Origin: Nitrospira tepida
GTDB lineage: Bacteria; Nitrospirota; Nitrospiria; Nitrospirales; Nitrospiraceae
Length of the DNA stretch: 64,000 nt
Reading direction: 5' to 3'
Assembly (NCBI RefSeq): GCF_947241125.1
Contig: NZ_OX365700.1
Span: 3,690,001 to 3,754,000, forward strand
Shown here: positions 9,841-18,759 of the stretch, piece after piece
How the letters are laid out: each line of letters opens with the position of its first letter
Numbering within the stretch: position 1 is the first letter of the stretch
Position numbers and translations under genes: made by a program
The notes under the pieces: generated by a model
Told to the model about the DNA's origin: nothing
The model's input: only the letters and a program-made list of their open reading frames with translations
Databases searched by the model: none

Positions 9841-10803
9841 CTATGCCGCTCGTGATTCGGCACATACCACAAGCCTATCTTCGACGGCTTGACGCATGAA
9901 GAGCTCCTCCAGAGAGCCTTTCTGAGGAGTCACCGATACCAGCTTGCCTCCCTGTTTTCTAATCTCAGCCAAGGTTTCTTCGACTAGGTCCGCATTGGGA
10001 AGTACGACTAGGCATTGCCCTCTTTGTTGGAGAACCCGTGTCGCCCTCTCCCTCGTCACCGGCAGATCATCCACCCGAACATTGCGAAAGCCGATTTCCA
10101 CAGACTGAGTGTTCTGATGGTTAACGAGTTCGTCGATACGGCCGCTGGTGAGCATTCTGCCTTTCACGACTATGCCTACCCGATCACACATAACCTCGAC
10201 ATCCGCAATGATGTGAGAGCTAAAAAAGATTGTTTTGCCGCGCTCACGCAATCCGAGAATCACATCCCGCACGTGCTTGCGGCCAACAGGATCCAAGCCG
10301 GACATCGGCTCATCAAGGATTACCAATTCCGGGTCATGAATAAGCGCTTGGGCTAACCCCACGCGTTGCAGCATACCCTTGGAGAACTTGCACAACTGTC
10401 TCGTTCTAGCCTCGCATAGCCCGACAAGCTCGATCAGCTCAGTCACTCTTCGATGAATGCTCGATCGGCTTAAGCCGGCCAGTTGCCCGTAGAACCCCAG
10501 AAATTCTTCTGCGGTCAGGTAATCGTAGAAATATGGCGCCTCGGGCAAGAATCCGATTTTGGCGCGCGTCTGTACATCTCCTGCCGGCTTGCCCAGCACG
10601 GTGGCCTTTCCGCTTGTCGTACGCATGAGTCCCAGAAGTATCTTGAGTGTTGTAGTCTTGCCCGCCCCGTTAGGACCGAGAAATCCGAAAATCTCTCCTT
10701 GCGGAACAGACAGCGAGAGATTTGCCAGTGCAACGATCGGCGGACACCAAGGCCATCCAGATCCATACGTTTTGGTAAGTCCCTCAACAGTAATCGCGTC
10801 CAC
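9841..10803 (-). CDS. ABC transporter ATP-binding protein, CcmA/NosF-like
   Basis: 320 residues. Walker [11 protein letters not shown]-loop [14 protein letters not shown], signature [15 protein letters not shown], Walker [13 protein letters not shown] and the switch SSHI are all present, and a C-terminal regulatory tail of about 90 residues follows. The start is a GTG at 10803 with GGAGG five bases upstream. It is the nucleotide-binding partner of the permease at 9066. The gene order TPR protein, ATPase, permease recalls the part of the Geobacter xap locus that carries xapD, although that comparison comes from memory and was not computed. Confidence 0.9.
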   Translation of the reverse strand: MDAITVEGLTKTYGSGWPWCPPIVALANLSLSVPQGEIFGFLGPNGAGKTTTLKILLGLMRTTSGKATVLGKPAGDVQTRAKIGFLPEAPYFYDYLTAEEFLGFYGQLAGLSRSSIHRRVTELIELVGLCEARTRQLCKFSKGMLQRVGLAQALIHDPELVILDEPMSGLDPVGRKHVRDVILGLRERGKTIFFSSHIIADVEVMCDRVGIVVKGRMLTSGRIDELVNHQNTQSVEIGFRNVRVDDLPVTRERATRVLQQRGQCLVVLPNADLVEETLAEIRKQGGKLVSVTPQKGSLEELFMRQAVEDRLVVCAESRAA

Positions 10804-10885
10804 ACATGCCTCCTACTTATCCGGCTGGGACGGACCACGACAAGTTCTTCCACGCCGGCAACTTCGATCCATCCGCATGGCTATC

Positions 10886-11755
10886 TCACCTTTGACAGCT
10901 CCCCTGTTGATGAAGGCGCAGACGTTCGCGATGGGCAGTGCTCTGGACCTGTCCTTCAGCATTCAGAACATACTGTCCTCCAAACGGATCGGCAGGAATC
11001 GCATCGATGATCTTTTTGGCAATCATGTCCTCGAGTGTGCCCGGCCCTTTGTGATATGAGGCAGAATATCTGCTGACAGCCGCATCGAGGAAGCGAAGAT
11101 TCCGTTCCTGCATCACATGTTTCATTCGTTCGGTCAGCACTGTGCGCAATCGTTCGTCGTTGGTTTGCCGAACCAATCCCTCCAGAAATTCAAGAGCCGC
11201 TTCTGGGTCGCCGGCTTCCACAGCCATCCTTGCAGCTAATCTAGGCAAGTACTCTGGAGCGCCCGGAAGCATCGCAGCGATTTGAAGGTATCGGGCAGCA
11301 CTGGAAGGATCGCATAGTTCATAGAAGTAGTCGTAGCCGATCAGAAATGGCAGTTGCCACACTTCAGGATTATGCTGCATTCCTTTCTTCAAGATCGCGA
11401 TACTTTCCTGAGTTCGTCCCGCCCATACACCCAAAATAGTGCCCGCTGCCTGATAGGCTGGAACAAACGTTGGATCCAAGTCTGTAAGCACATCGACCGC
11501 ATGATAGGTCCAGCGGTAACCTTGCTTGGTGTCAGTCCGAGCACCAAGGTGCTGCACGGCTTGCAGCCAGATAATGTCAGCCACTATCTGTCGATAACCC
11601 AATGACGCCAATCTTAAATATTGTCCTTTGGGAAGGTATCCTAGTTCCTCTGCTCTGACGTGGGGAGGGCGCTTCTCCTCCAGAGAAGGCAAGGCATACG
11701 CTCCCGTCAAAGCTACCCCCAGGAGGAACAACGCTCCAGATAATTTCTTCACCAT
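10886..11755 (-). CDS. TPR-containing exported or membrane-anchored protein
   Basis: 289 residues. An N-terminal hydrophobic segment (LSGALFLLGVALTGAYALP, residues 4-22) is a signal peptide or single anchor. The rest is helical with TPR-like repeats: VADIIWLQAVQHLG, FVPAYQAAGTILGVW, SIAILKKGMQHNPEVW and YLQIAAMLPGAPEYLPRLAARMA. The C-terminal part (TLEDMIAKKIIDAIPADPFGGQYVLNAEGQV) resembles the end of proteins found next to pilin and exosortase genes. The gene starts 24 bp after the O-antigen ligase gene and precedes the ABC ATPase gene. A scaffold role on the outer face of the inner membrane is plausible; no catalytic motif is seen. Confidence 0.8.
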   Translation of the reverse strand: MVKKLSGALFLLGVALTGAYALPSLEEKRPPHVRAEELGYLPKGQYLRLASLGYRQIVADIIWLQAVQHLGARTDTKQGYRWTYHAVDVLTDLDPTFVPAYQAAGTILGVWAGRTQESIAILKKGMQHNPEVWQLPFLIGYDYFYELCDPSSAARYLQIAAMLPGAPEYLPRLAARMAVEAGDPEAALEFLEGLVRQTNDERLRTVLTERMKHVMQERNLRFLDAAVSRYSASYHKGPGTLEDMIAKKIIDAIPADPFGGQYVLNAEGQVQSTAHRERLRLHQQGSCQR

Positions 11756-11778
11756 GCAGTTGACAATAAGCCGCGCTA

Positions 11779-13785
11779 TTATCCGGACGTCTGTTGCTGA
11801 TCAAGAACCACCCTGATTGGAGCTACGTCCACTGTCAGAAATGACACTTCGAGAGGGTTCTTCGGCCAACTGGCGAAACGCAGCCGACGCTCATGAATCT
11901 CTTGCAACTCTTGGCGTGCCTCACTTATTCGCTTGAGATCCACGTACAATCCAGCCAGCAACCCGCGCGCAGGCAGGTAGTTTGGTTCCAAGAGAAGGAG
12001 CTCACGTGCATGCTGTTCTGCGCTTCTCGGATCGCCAAGCAACGAATACAGTTTGGCCAGTCTAAACCGATAGTACGCGACAAAAGGGGCCAATTCGGCA
12101 GCGCGATGATAGGCACGCAGTGAGTTCCCTTGCAGGACTCGTCGCTGCTCCTGCCCCAACGCCTCATGCAGGAAGGACCACTGAAAATAAAGATCTCCCA
12201 GGAGTCCATGAAGTCTGCCGTCAAGAGGGTTGAGCTCGGTAGCCCTCTCTAATTCTTGAAGTGCTGCTCGGGCCGCTTCATGTTTTCCAGCCTGCTCATA
12301 TTGGTTCACGTATTGCATAGCCAAGGCACGATGATACAAAGCTTTTCCGGGATCTAGAGAAGCGGCAAGGCGAAGACTTTCAATGGCGGCAGATATCTGA
12401 TGCTCCGAGGAGTGCCGTGACCCGGTTTCGAATGCCGACCACGCAACACCCAAGCGAACAATCTCAAATCCCAGTGTAAGAACCAACGTCGCCGTAAGTA
12501 CTCCCCATAAACGACGCGACCTCATCGGTACGATTGTGACTGATTGTCGATATCTGCGTTGGAACGCTGCGGCACAAAAAAGAAGGCCAAGACAGACCGT
12601 AAAGAGAATCGCAATCGCTGGTTCGTGCAAGTTGGAGTCGAGCGCGGCGTGCGTCAGAATGGATGCCACACCGCCGCTCATACCCAGTATCATCCCTCGC
12701 TGCCATCGCGTCAGTCGCTGCTTAAGCAAAAAAGCAACATGACGTCCCGTCAGAATGACCGCCCATACAAATACAGCAATTGCCGCCACTCCCAGTTCGA
12801 CACCGATCTGGAGATACTCATTGTGAGGGGTTTGAGCGCTTCGCCCGTACCGTGTGATTTCCCCTTCAATGGGAAATCCATATCGGGGAGATATGTATTG
12901 ATACAGGCCCAGTCCGACTCCCAAGGGATGATCGGCCATGATGGCAAGCGCACGCTGCCACATTTGCCAGCGTGCATAGCTCGCCGTATTGGCCATATGC
13001 TCGTCAATGCTTCGCTCACGAATTGGGTTAGGGACCATCATGAGACATGTGAGGGCCATGACTATCACGGCTGTTGCTCGCCATAAACCATATCGCAACG
13101 CCAATACCACTCCCGTGCCTGCCATCATAGCGATGAGACCGCCGCGCGAGCCTGTCCATATAAGGGCGCCTAATAAGATTGCCAAAATCCCCGTGATTGC
13201 CAGGATGGTCATCGCATGGAATGATTTGGGGAAACAAACGCAGCGCCATCTGATCCTCAAGCACACTAATAGACCAATGAGAAGAGTCCAACTCACGCAC
13301 AGGTATCCGGCAAGAAAATTCGGATTGAAAAAGGTCCCGTGTGAACGTTGAACTTTCCATATAAGCCCTTGCCATAGTGCCCATGCGGCTTCAGCAGTGC
13401 CCACACATAGGATAGCGACAACGATTTTCCTTATATGTTCCCATTGGGTAACAAAAGATGTAACCAAGTAAAGAAACAATGCGTAGCTCGCTAGCACCAG
13501 CAACCATTGCCAGCTTTGGTTCGTATAGTCGGAGAAAAGCACCGAGAGCAGGGCTAAAGTCAAAAATATCATCACCGGCATTCCGATCGGCAGCGAAGGC
13601 CACGTCAATTGTCTGTTGGTGACGCTGTTCCAGAACAGTAAGCCAAGTAAGCTTAGGATCATCAGGCGAATCACCATGACTGCCAGATGAGTCGTTCCTC
13701 CGTCTAATAGAGGAGAGAAGACGACCATACAGGCAATGCCTATGATCGGAGCATGTTGAGGCTCCGCCCCTTTGTGCACCATCAT
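11779..13785 (-). CDS. O-antigen ligase (WaaL/Wzy/PglL) family protein with C-terminal TPR domain
   Basis: About 668 residues. Residues 1-420 carry ten or more hydrophobic segments with the Wzy_C family landmarks: SHGTFFNPNFLAGYL, TGSRGGLIAMMAG, and the periplasmic-loop motif TPHNEYLQIGVELG. Residues from about 440 are soluble TPR repeats (AIESLRLAASLDPGKALYHRALAMQY, ELERATELNPLDGRLHGLLGDLYF). Enzymes of this family move a lipid-linked glycan onto lipid A, a protein or another glycan in the periplasm. Placed directly after two pilin genes it could be a pilin oligosaccharyltransferase or a polysaccharide ligase; sequence alone does not decide. The ATG at 13785 is used; the frame opens at a TTG at 13794. 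Confidence 0.87.
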   Translation of the reverse strand: MMVHKGAEPQHAPIIGIACMVVFSPLLDGGTTHLAVMVIRLMILSLLGLLFWNSVTNRQLTWPSLPIGMPVMIFLTLALLSVLFSDYTNQSWQWLLVLASYALFLYLVTSFVTQWEHIRKIVVAILCVGTAEAAWALWQGLIWKVQRSHGTFFNPNFLAGYLCVSWTLLIGLLVCLRIRWRCVCFPKSFHAMTILAITGILAILLGALIWTGSRGGLIAMMAGTGVVLALRYGLWRATAVIVMALTCLMMVPNPIRERSIDEHMANTASYARWQMWQRALAIMADHPLGVGLGLYQYISPRYGFPIEGEITRYGRSAQTPHNEYLQIGVELGVAAIAVFVWAVILTGRHVAFLLKQRLTRWQRGMILGMSGGVASILTHAALDSNLHEPAIAILFTVCLGLLFCAAAFQRRYRQSVTIVPMRSRRLWGVLTATLVLTLGFEIVRLGVAWSAFETGSRHSSEHQISAAIESLRLAASLDPGKALYHRALAMQYVNQYEQAGKHEAARAALQELERATELNPLDGRLHGLLGDLYFQWSFLHEALGQEQRRVLQGNSLRAYHRAAELAPFVAYYRFRLAKLYSLLGDPRSAEQHARELLLLEPNYLPARGLLAGLYVDLKRISEARQELQEIHERRLRFASWPKNPLEVSFLTVDVAPIRVVLDQQQTSG

Positions 13786-13931
13786 GAGTATCAATCTAGT
13801 AGTCTAGCTCAACGAGGGTCGATGGAGGATCCCATATAACGGTCTAATGTTATCCTGAAGAACGAATTTTCTGAAATTAATTTCGAATCTACGTTGGAAG
13901 GAAAAGCGTAAAGGGAGATGTGGAGAAGGAT

Positions 13932-13968
13932 GAGGGGAAGAGGGAGAAACGCTTTCCCTCTTCCCCTC
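13932..13968 (-). terminator. Strong hairpin after the second pilin gene
   Basis: A perfect 14-bp stem (13932-13945 pairs with 13955-13968) with a 9-base loop lies 12 bases after the pilin stop. No T-run follows, so it may act as an mRNA 3'-end stabiliser or leaky terminator, allowing much pilin and little downstream ligase mRNA. Confidence 0.6.
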
Positions 13969-13979
13969 CAGCGCCGCTA

Positions 13980-14492
13980 CTAACCAGTCACGTCGTCGGT
14001 ATCCGCTTGCTGCAGGTTTTGCTTGATATCGTTCACGTGCCACTGGTCCGGATTCGGATCGTTGTCGAGATTTCCAGTCGCTGTGGCAGTGAAACCAACA
14101 GCGCCTGCGGCCGTGCTTGCATTGGAAGCCACCACCGTATTTTCTGCTGTAGCCGCAAGAGGAGCAGGGGGATTAAGCTGATCAACGTTCGCAGTGCCGC
14201 CTGAGCCACCATTACCGCCGGTGGTCGGGCTCCGGTACGTGTACCGGTTGGACGCACCAGCCAATGCATAGCCGATTTCCTGAAAACTACCGTACCGAGA
14301 TTGTTCTCCAAAATACGACGTTTCTGCCACAAAGATCGCGCCCAAGTTGGTCTTGGCCTCTGATTGGCGCGCCTTCGCCTGATAACGCAGGAAGTTAGGA
14401 ATCGCAATCGCCGCCAGAATACCGATGATCGCAACAACGATCATCAACTCGATCAGCGTAAAACCTTGCTCACTTCGAGACCGTTGTAACAT
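13980..14492 (-). CDS. Type IV major pilin (PilA-like), paralogue 1
   Basis: 170 residues with a class III prepilin leader: [10 protein letters not shown], cut before [24 protein letters not shown], with Glu5 of the mature protein present. The globular part has no cysteine, so the usual C-terminal disulfide loop is missing. It has a glycine-rich insert (GGNGGSGG) and ends [21 protein letters not shown], nearly the same as in the neighbouring paralogue. The ATG at 14492 has a very strong ribosome-binding site (AAGGGAGG, five bases before); a longer frame to 14534 is rejected. It lies between paralogue 2 and the O-antigen ligase gene. Assembly genes pilB, pilC, pilD, pilM-Q are not in the window; pilT and pilU are at 27-29 kb. 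Confidence 0.93.
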   Translation of the reverse strand: MLQRSRSEQGFTLIELMIVVAIIGILAAIAIPNFLRYQAKARQSEAKTNLGAIFVAETSYFGEQSRYGSFQEIGYALAGASNRYTYRSPTTGGNGGSGGTANVDQLNPPAPLAATAENTVVASNASTAAGAVGFTATATGNLDNDPNPDQWHVNDIKQNLQQADTDDVTG

Positions 14493-14597
14493 GTGCGCCT
14501 CCCTTGTTGTTAATGACCACCGACTGACTATCATCTTGCCGCTGCAGACGTTTCCGCGCTCTTGGGATGCTTGCCTTGTCAGGAGCAGGTTTCATGC

Positions 14598-14613
14598 CGA
14601 TCAACCTTTTCGG
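14598..14613 (-). promoter_or_regulatory. 16-base motif shared by both pilin leaders, copy 1
   Basis: On the minus strand this reads CCGAAAAGGTTGATCG, 105 bases before the pilin ATG at 14492. A 13/16 match occurs at 15307-15322 before the other pilin gene. No known site could be assigned. Confidence 0.35.
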
Positions 14614-14730
14614 ACATCGACTTATTTTTCCATCACTTCGATTGTCTCTTTCCCTAAATCTCAACAGCCTTGCACTCCTTAGAGCCATTTTTTGTATATC
14701 CCATGATCCAAATCTTGTTACGTTCTTCCC

Positions 14731-15222
14731 TTAGAATCCCGGGTCGTTGACATCGGCAACCGTTAAACCGTTTTTCAAGTCATTTACGTGCCATTGATCA
14801 ATTGTGGGATCGTTGTCAATATTGCCTGTAGCGGTTGCGGTAAACCCCGGAGTGGTCGCAGTCATGGAGGCGGCAGCGACAACTGTGTTCTCTGCAGAAG
14901 GACCTGACATAGGAGCGAGCACCTCGATCACACCCGGAGTTGCGGCACTATCAGTAACCTGCGCCCGATAGGTATATCGCTGCGTCGCTCCTGCCACCTG
15001 GTACCCGGTTTCCGTAAACCCGCTATATCGTGAATGTTCACCATAAAATGCGACCTCCGTCACATATACGCCAGCTAGATTACTCTTTGCTTCCGATTGA
15101 ATGCTCTTGGCCCGCCAAGCCATGTAGGCCGGAGCAGCGATGGCCGCAAGAATTCCGATAATGGCAACCACCACCATCAATTCAATCAGCGTAAATCCGT
15201 TCCGTGATTGGATAAATTTCAT
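14731..15222 (-). CDS. Type IV major pilin (PilA-like), paralogue 2
   Basis: 163 residues: leader MKFIQSRNG, then [24 protein letters not shown] with Glu5 of the mature protein. It is clearly a paralogue of the pilin at 13980: both share QSEAK-NL, the SRY-F-E-GY-AGA-RYTYR block and the ending [21 protein letters not shown]. No cysteine is found in the mature part. It lacks the glycine-rich insert of paralogue 1. The start at 15222 is set by the leader peptide; the frame upstream to 15309 is not protein-like. A 238-bp gap with its own shared motif separates the two pilin genes, so each may have its own promoter. Confidence 0.93.
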   Translation of the reverse strand: MKFIQSRNGFTLIELMVVVAIIGILAAIAAPAYMAWRAKSIQSEAKSNLAGVYVTEVAFYGEHSRYSGFTETGYQVAGATQRYTYRAQVTDSAATPGVIEVLAPMSGPSAENTVVAAASMTATTPGFTATATGNIDNDPTIDQWHVNDLKNGLTVADVNDPGF

Positions 15223-15306
15223 AGCATCTTTCGTGTTGCCCTGCAGGCAGGTCTGACACAAATCTAGCAAGCATATGATATGCCTGATCTCCAAGCGGAC
15301 AAAAAT

Positions 15307-15322
15307 CAATTAACTTTTTCGG
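15307..15322 (-). promoter_or_regulatory. 16-base motif shared by both pilin leaders, copy 2
   Basis: On the minus strand this reads CCGAAAAAGTTAATTG, 84 bases before the pilin ATG at 15222; it matches copy 1 in 13 of 16 positions. It is AT-rich and could be part of a promoter or a regulator site. Confidence 0.35.
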
Positions 15323-15456
15323 CAGATCAGCAACCGATAAGGATGTCGGATAGACCGATCCCGCCATCAGAAAAGACAATTTTTGGTGACAGAAGCCGGA
15401 TTACGGCCTTGATTTCGAGAGAACGAAACGGGGATTCGCAGAGAGATTGAACTAGC

Positions 15457-17322
15457 TTACCGCGGGGAATGCTGGGAGGACATCTGTTCGGACACACGGC
15501 GCTTGGCCTGTTGAATTCGCTCCTCGTGAGAGGGATCACCCAGGCCTACTTCGCGAAAACGCTCCATCAGCTTAATATTGTTAGGATCCAACTCAAGGGA
15601 CTTGAGCCATGCTTCACGGGCTTCAGTCGAACGTCCCTGTTTGAGATAGATTTCGCCGAGATGCTCATAGATCACCGGATCATCTCCGACAAGCGCCGCG
15701 GCTTTTTTGATCTCAATCAATGCTTCGGCCACTTCTCCTTTCTTAAAAAAAGCCCATCCTAAGCTATCGATATAGTAGCCGTTATTGGGTTTTAGCGCGA
15801 CCGCTCGTTGAGTGAGGGAAACCGCTTCCTCGATCTTGATACCTCGCTCCGCATAACTGTAGCCCAAATAATTGAGAGCATCCGCATGTTTGGGATCGAT
15901 CTGGAGCGTTTTCTCCATCGCCCGCACCACGTCCTCAAATCGATCCATTTTGTCGTAGACGGTCCCAAGATTGAAATGCAGATCGGCGTTTGATGGGTGG
16001 AACCGAACCCCTTGTTCAAATGCCTGCGATGCGAGATCAAATTGCTCCGCCTGAAGATGTGTCAATCCCAGCAACAAATGCCCATCCGGCTGCTTCGGAT
16101 TCAAGCGAACTGCTTCAACAAGATGTGGGGCGGCGTCTGCCCAGCGCTTCTGTCGATACAGCAGGAATCCATAGTGCAAGTGGCTGTCATAATAGGTCGG
16201 ATCAATTCGAAGGTTCTCCTCATAGGCCAACGCCGCCTGGTCAACCTGTTTGTTCTCCTCGTACACCATGGCGAGATAATCGCGCACGCGTAGTTCGCCA
16301 GGCCTCTCCCGCAGAATATTCTTGAGCTTTTCGATCGCCTTCGGATACTCCTTCATTTCGCCGTAGACGAGGCTGATCCTGAGTTGGGCATCAAGGTCGC
16401 TCGGATCTTGAGCGATCAGTTCCTCCAACTCGTGAAGCGCCCGCTGATACTCACGCCCTTGAAGAAAGACACGGACTAATTGCTGGCGCATTTCCCGACT
16501 GTGTGGGTAATTGCCTCGAAGATACCGCCGATACACCGCTACAGCCTTGTCTGTTTCTTGGCGGGATTCGTGGAGGGCGCCCAACGCAAGATAGGCCTGC
16601 TCAAATGAGGGATTAAGATCGATGGCACGCTCAAACTCCGTCGCGGCCTGATCCGGCCGTCTGGCCTCCAACGCAAGCCGTCCCAGGTAATAATGCCCCA
16701 TCGGAGCCTCAGGAGCAATCTTGAGTCCTTCCCGAAAGGCTTCTTCGGCTTCGGGATAGCGTTTCAGATTGATCAACAGGAGCCCTTTCGCAAAATACAG
16801 TTCCGATTTTCCGGGATCAGCCACGGTCGCATGCGAGTACAGGCGAAGCGCCTTGTCCGGCTTCCCGGCACCCGTATAGATTCCGGCCAAATGCGCCAGC
16901 GTTTGCGCATCTTTCACTTCCTCCACCGGAACCTGGTCGGCGTACAACAATGCATTGTTCACATCACCCATCGAGAAATACAAACTTGCAACTCTTGTCT
17001 TAAGAAGATTCGAGTGGGAATCGACCGTTAGGGCCGCTTGATATTCGCGAATGGCCGTCTCGTAATCTTGTTGCATTTCCGCCAGGTTCCCGCGCATGAA
17101 ATGATACGAAGCACGCGGATCCATCGGCTCTGTTGCGCGGGCGGCCGTCGATGCCGACTCGGCCGGCTGGTCGGATGCCTTGGGCGACGAAGAAGTCGCA
17201 GCGCAAGCCGTGATGGCTATCGACGCAAGCAACATCGAGAGCGCCAGGAAATCCAGCCGTTGTTGCCTCCAGGGAGAGCGGACGCTGCGGGAGCAGATGA
17301 GTATGGGAAAGTGGTGCATCAT
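15457..17322 (-). CDS. TPR-repeat lipoprotein
   Basis: About 621 residues. The N-terminal region is basic, then hydrophobic (FLALSMLLASIAITACAATSS), ending in a lipobox-like ITAC at about residues 38-41, so the protein is probably a lipoprotein facing the periplasm. From residue 70 on it is made of at least twelve TPR units, for example ASYHFMRGNLAEMQQDYETAI and AEEAFREGLKIAPEAPMGHYYLGRLAL. TPR lipoproteins of this kind act as scaffolds in outer-membrane assembly, pili or polysaccharide secretion. Start chosen at the first of two adjacent ATGs (17322 and 17319). It has its own promoter at 17368-17397 inside the end of dnaB. Confidence 0.82.
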   Translation of the reverse strand: MMHHFPILICSRSVRSPWRQQRLDFLALSMLLASIAITACAATSSSPKASDQPAESASTAARATEPMDPRASYHFMRGNLAEMQQDYETAIREYQAALTVDSHSNLLKTRVASLYFSMGDVNNALLYADQVPVEEVKDAQTLAHLAGIYTGAGKPDKALRLYSHATVADPGKSELYFAKGLLLINLKRYPEAEEAFREGLKIAPEAPMGHYYLGRLALEARRPDQAATEFERAIDLNPSFEQAYLALGALHESRQETDKAVAVYRRYLRGNYPHSREMRQQLVRVFLQGREYQRALHELEELIAQDPSDLDAQLRISLVYGEMKEYPKAIEKLKNILRERPGELRVRDYLAMVYEENKQVDQAALAYEENLRIDPTYYDSHLHYGFLLYRQKRWADAAPHLVEAVRLNPKQPDGHLLLGLTHLQAEQFDLASQAFEQGVRFHPSNADLHFNLGTVYDKMDRFEDVVRAMEKTLQIDPKHADALNYLGYSYAERGIKIEEAVSLTQRAVALKPNNGYYIDSLGWAFFKKGEVAEALIEIKKAAALVGDDPVIYEHLGEIYLKQGRSTEAREAWLKSLELDPNNIKLMERFREVGLGDPSHEERIQQAKRRVSEQMSSQHSPR

Positions 17323-17367
17323 GGAGATCGATCTTACTGTATCACGAACCCACCAGCATGTAGGGGA

Positions 17368-17397
17368 ATTATAACGAGAGGCGTGAACAAGGGTCAA
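17368..17397 (-). promoter_or_regulatory. Sigma-70-type promoter for the TPR lipoprotein gene
   Basis: TTGACC at 17397-17392, an 18-bp spacer, and a perfect TATAAT at 17373-17368. The start of transcription would be near 17361, about 40 bases before the ATG. The -35 box overlaps the last codons of dnaB. Confidence 0.65.
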
Positions 17398-18740
17398 AGG
17401 CCTTCGCGATTCTCAAGATTCTCGAACTTGGCGTACCGGTCGTGGAAGAACAACTGACACTCCCCCACCGGCCCGTTCCGATGCTTCCGAATGAGAATCT
17501 CGGCAATACCCTTTTTCTCCGATTCTGGCTCGTACATCTCTTCCCGATAAATGAACATCACGACGTCGGCATCCTGTTCGATCGCACCGCTTTCGCGCAG
17601 ATCCGCCAGAACCGGGATTGGGGGCTTTCTTGATTCAACCGCCCGACTCAACTGCGACAGCGCGATCACTGGCACATTCAGTTCCTTGGCCAGCCCTTTC
17701 AGCGAGCGCGAGATATCGGAAATTTCCTGCTGGCGCGACTCCGCATCACTCCGGCCTTGGATTAGTTGCAGATAGTCTACGACAATCAGATCCAGTCCTC
17801 GCTCAGCCTTGAGACGGCGCGCCTTGGCCCGCATTTGCTGCACGGTCATGGCGCCGGAATCATCAATATAAATGGGAGCCTGTTCCAGGCGACCCGCAGC
17901 CTCCGCCAATCGCCACCAGTCTTCTTTCGCCAAGCGACCGATCCGCAGCGAGTGGGAGTCGACGCGAGCCTCCGAGCTGAGCATGCGCAGAACCAGTTGC
18001 GGCTTCGACATTTCCAGGCTGAAGATGCCGACGGTGTGATGACTTGAGATCGCCGCATACTGTGCCATGCCGAGCGCAAGGCTGGTTTTCCCCATGCTGG
18101 GCCGCCCGGCCACGACGACAAGATCGGATGGTTGAAGACCTGCCAGCATATTGTCCAGGTCGAGATAGCCGGTCGGCACACCAGTCACATGTTCTTTTCG
18201 CTTCGACAGTCGATCGACAAGGTCCAGGCTTTCTTTGATCACGTCCTTTAACGGCGTAAAGGACCGCCCGAGCTTGCCTTCCGCCAAGCGGAAGACCGCC
18301 TGCTCCGCAGAATCCAGCAGATCACCGACGGGCGTGTCCCCTTCGTATCCGCGCGTAATGATGTCCGTCGAGACCGTGATCAACCCGCGCACCAGGGCCT
18401 TTTCATGAACGATCTTGCAGTGATACCGAACATTTGCCGCGCTGGGCACGATGTGAACCAGTTCAGCCAGATAGGCGACGCCCCCGACTGCCTCGAGGTC
18501 GCCCCGTGCTTTCAACCGCTCAGCGAGCGTGATAGAGTCAATTTCTTCATTGGCCTCTGAAAGATCCATCATTGCGGCAAAGATCTTCCGATGGGCGGAC
18601 CGGTAGAAGTCTTCTTCCGTGAGCATCTCGACGGCTTTATTCAACGCATCCTTGTCCAGAAGGATGGCGCCGAGGATGCATTGTTCAGCTTCGATATTCT
18701 GAGGGGGCACCTTCGGGTTGAGAATATCGGTCGCACTCAT
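17394..18740 (-). CDS. dnaB: Replicative DNA helicase DnaB
   Basis: 448 residues, normal length. The N-terminal domain (PPQNIEAEQCILGAILLD) is followed by a RecA-type motor: Walker A GRPSMGKTSLALGMA near residue 215, VDYLQLIQG (Walker B), EISDISRSLKGLAKELNVPVIALSQLSRAVE, and the arginine-finger region near VMFIYREE. No intein is present. DnaB unwinds DNA ahead of the replisome as a hexamer. The start ATG at 18740 is 19 bases after the hisZ stop, so it is likely transcribed with the upstream operon. Confidence 0.97.
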   Translation of the reverse strand: MSATDILNPKVPPQNIEAEQCILGAILLDKDALNKAVEMLTEEDFYRSAHRKIFAAMMDLSEANEEIDSITLAERLKARGDLEAVGGVAYLAELVHIVPSAANVRYHCKIVHEKALVRGLITVSTDIITRGYEGDTPVGDLLDSAEQAVFRLAEGKLGRSFTPLKDVIKESLDLVDRLSKRKEHVTGVPTGYLDLDNMLAGLQPSDLVVVAGRPSMGKTSLALGMAQYAAISSHHTVGIFSLEMSKPQLVLRMLSSEARVDSHSLRIGRLAKEDWWRLAEAAGRLEQAPIYIDDSGAMTVQQMRAKARRLKAERGLDLIVVDYLQLIQGRSDAESRQQEISDISRSLKGLAKELNVPVIALSQLSRAVESRKPPIPVLADLRESGAIEQDADVVMFIYREEMYEPESEKKGIAEILIRKHRNGPVGECQLFFHDRYAKFENLENREGL

Positions 18741-18759
18741 CGCCTTGTCCTCATCCCGG

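Noticed and set aside
14493-15456. c-di-GMP (GEMM) riboswitch or sigma-54 promoter before the pilins
   Set aside because: Neither the GEMM core nor TGGCA-N-TTGC spacing could be found on the transcribed strand.
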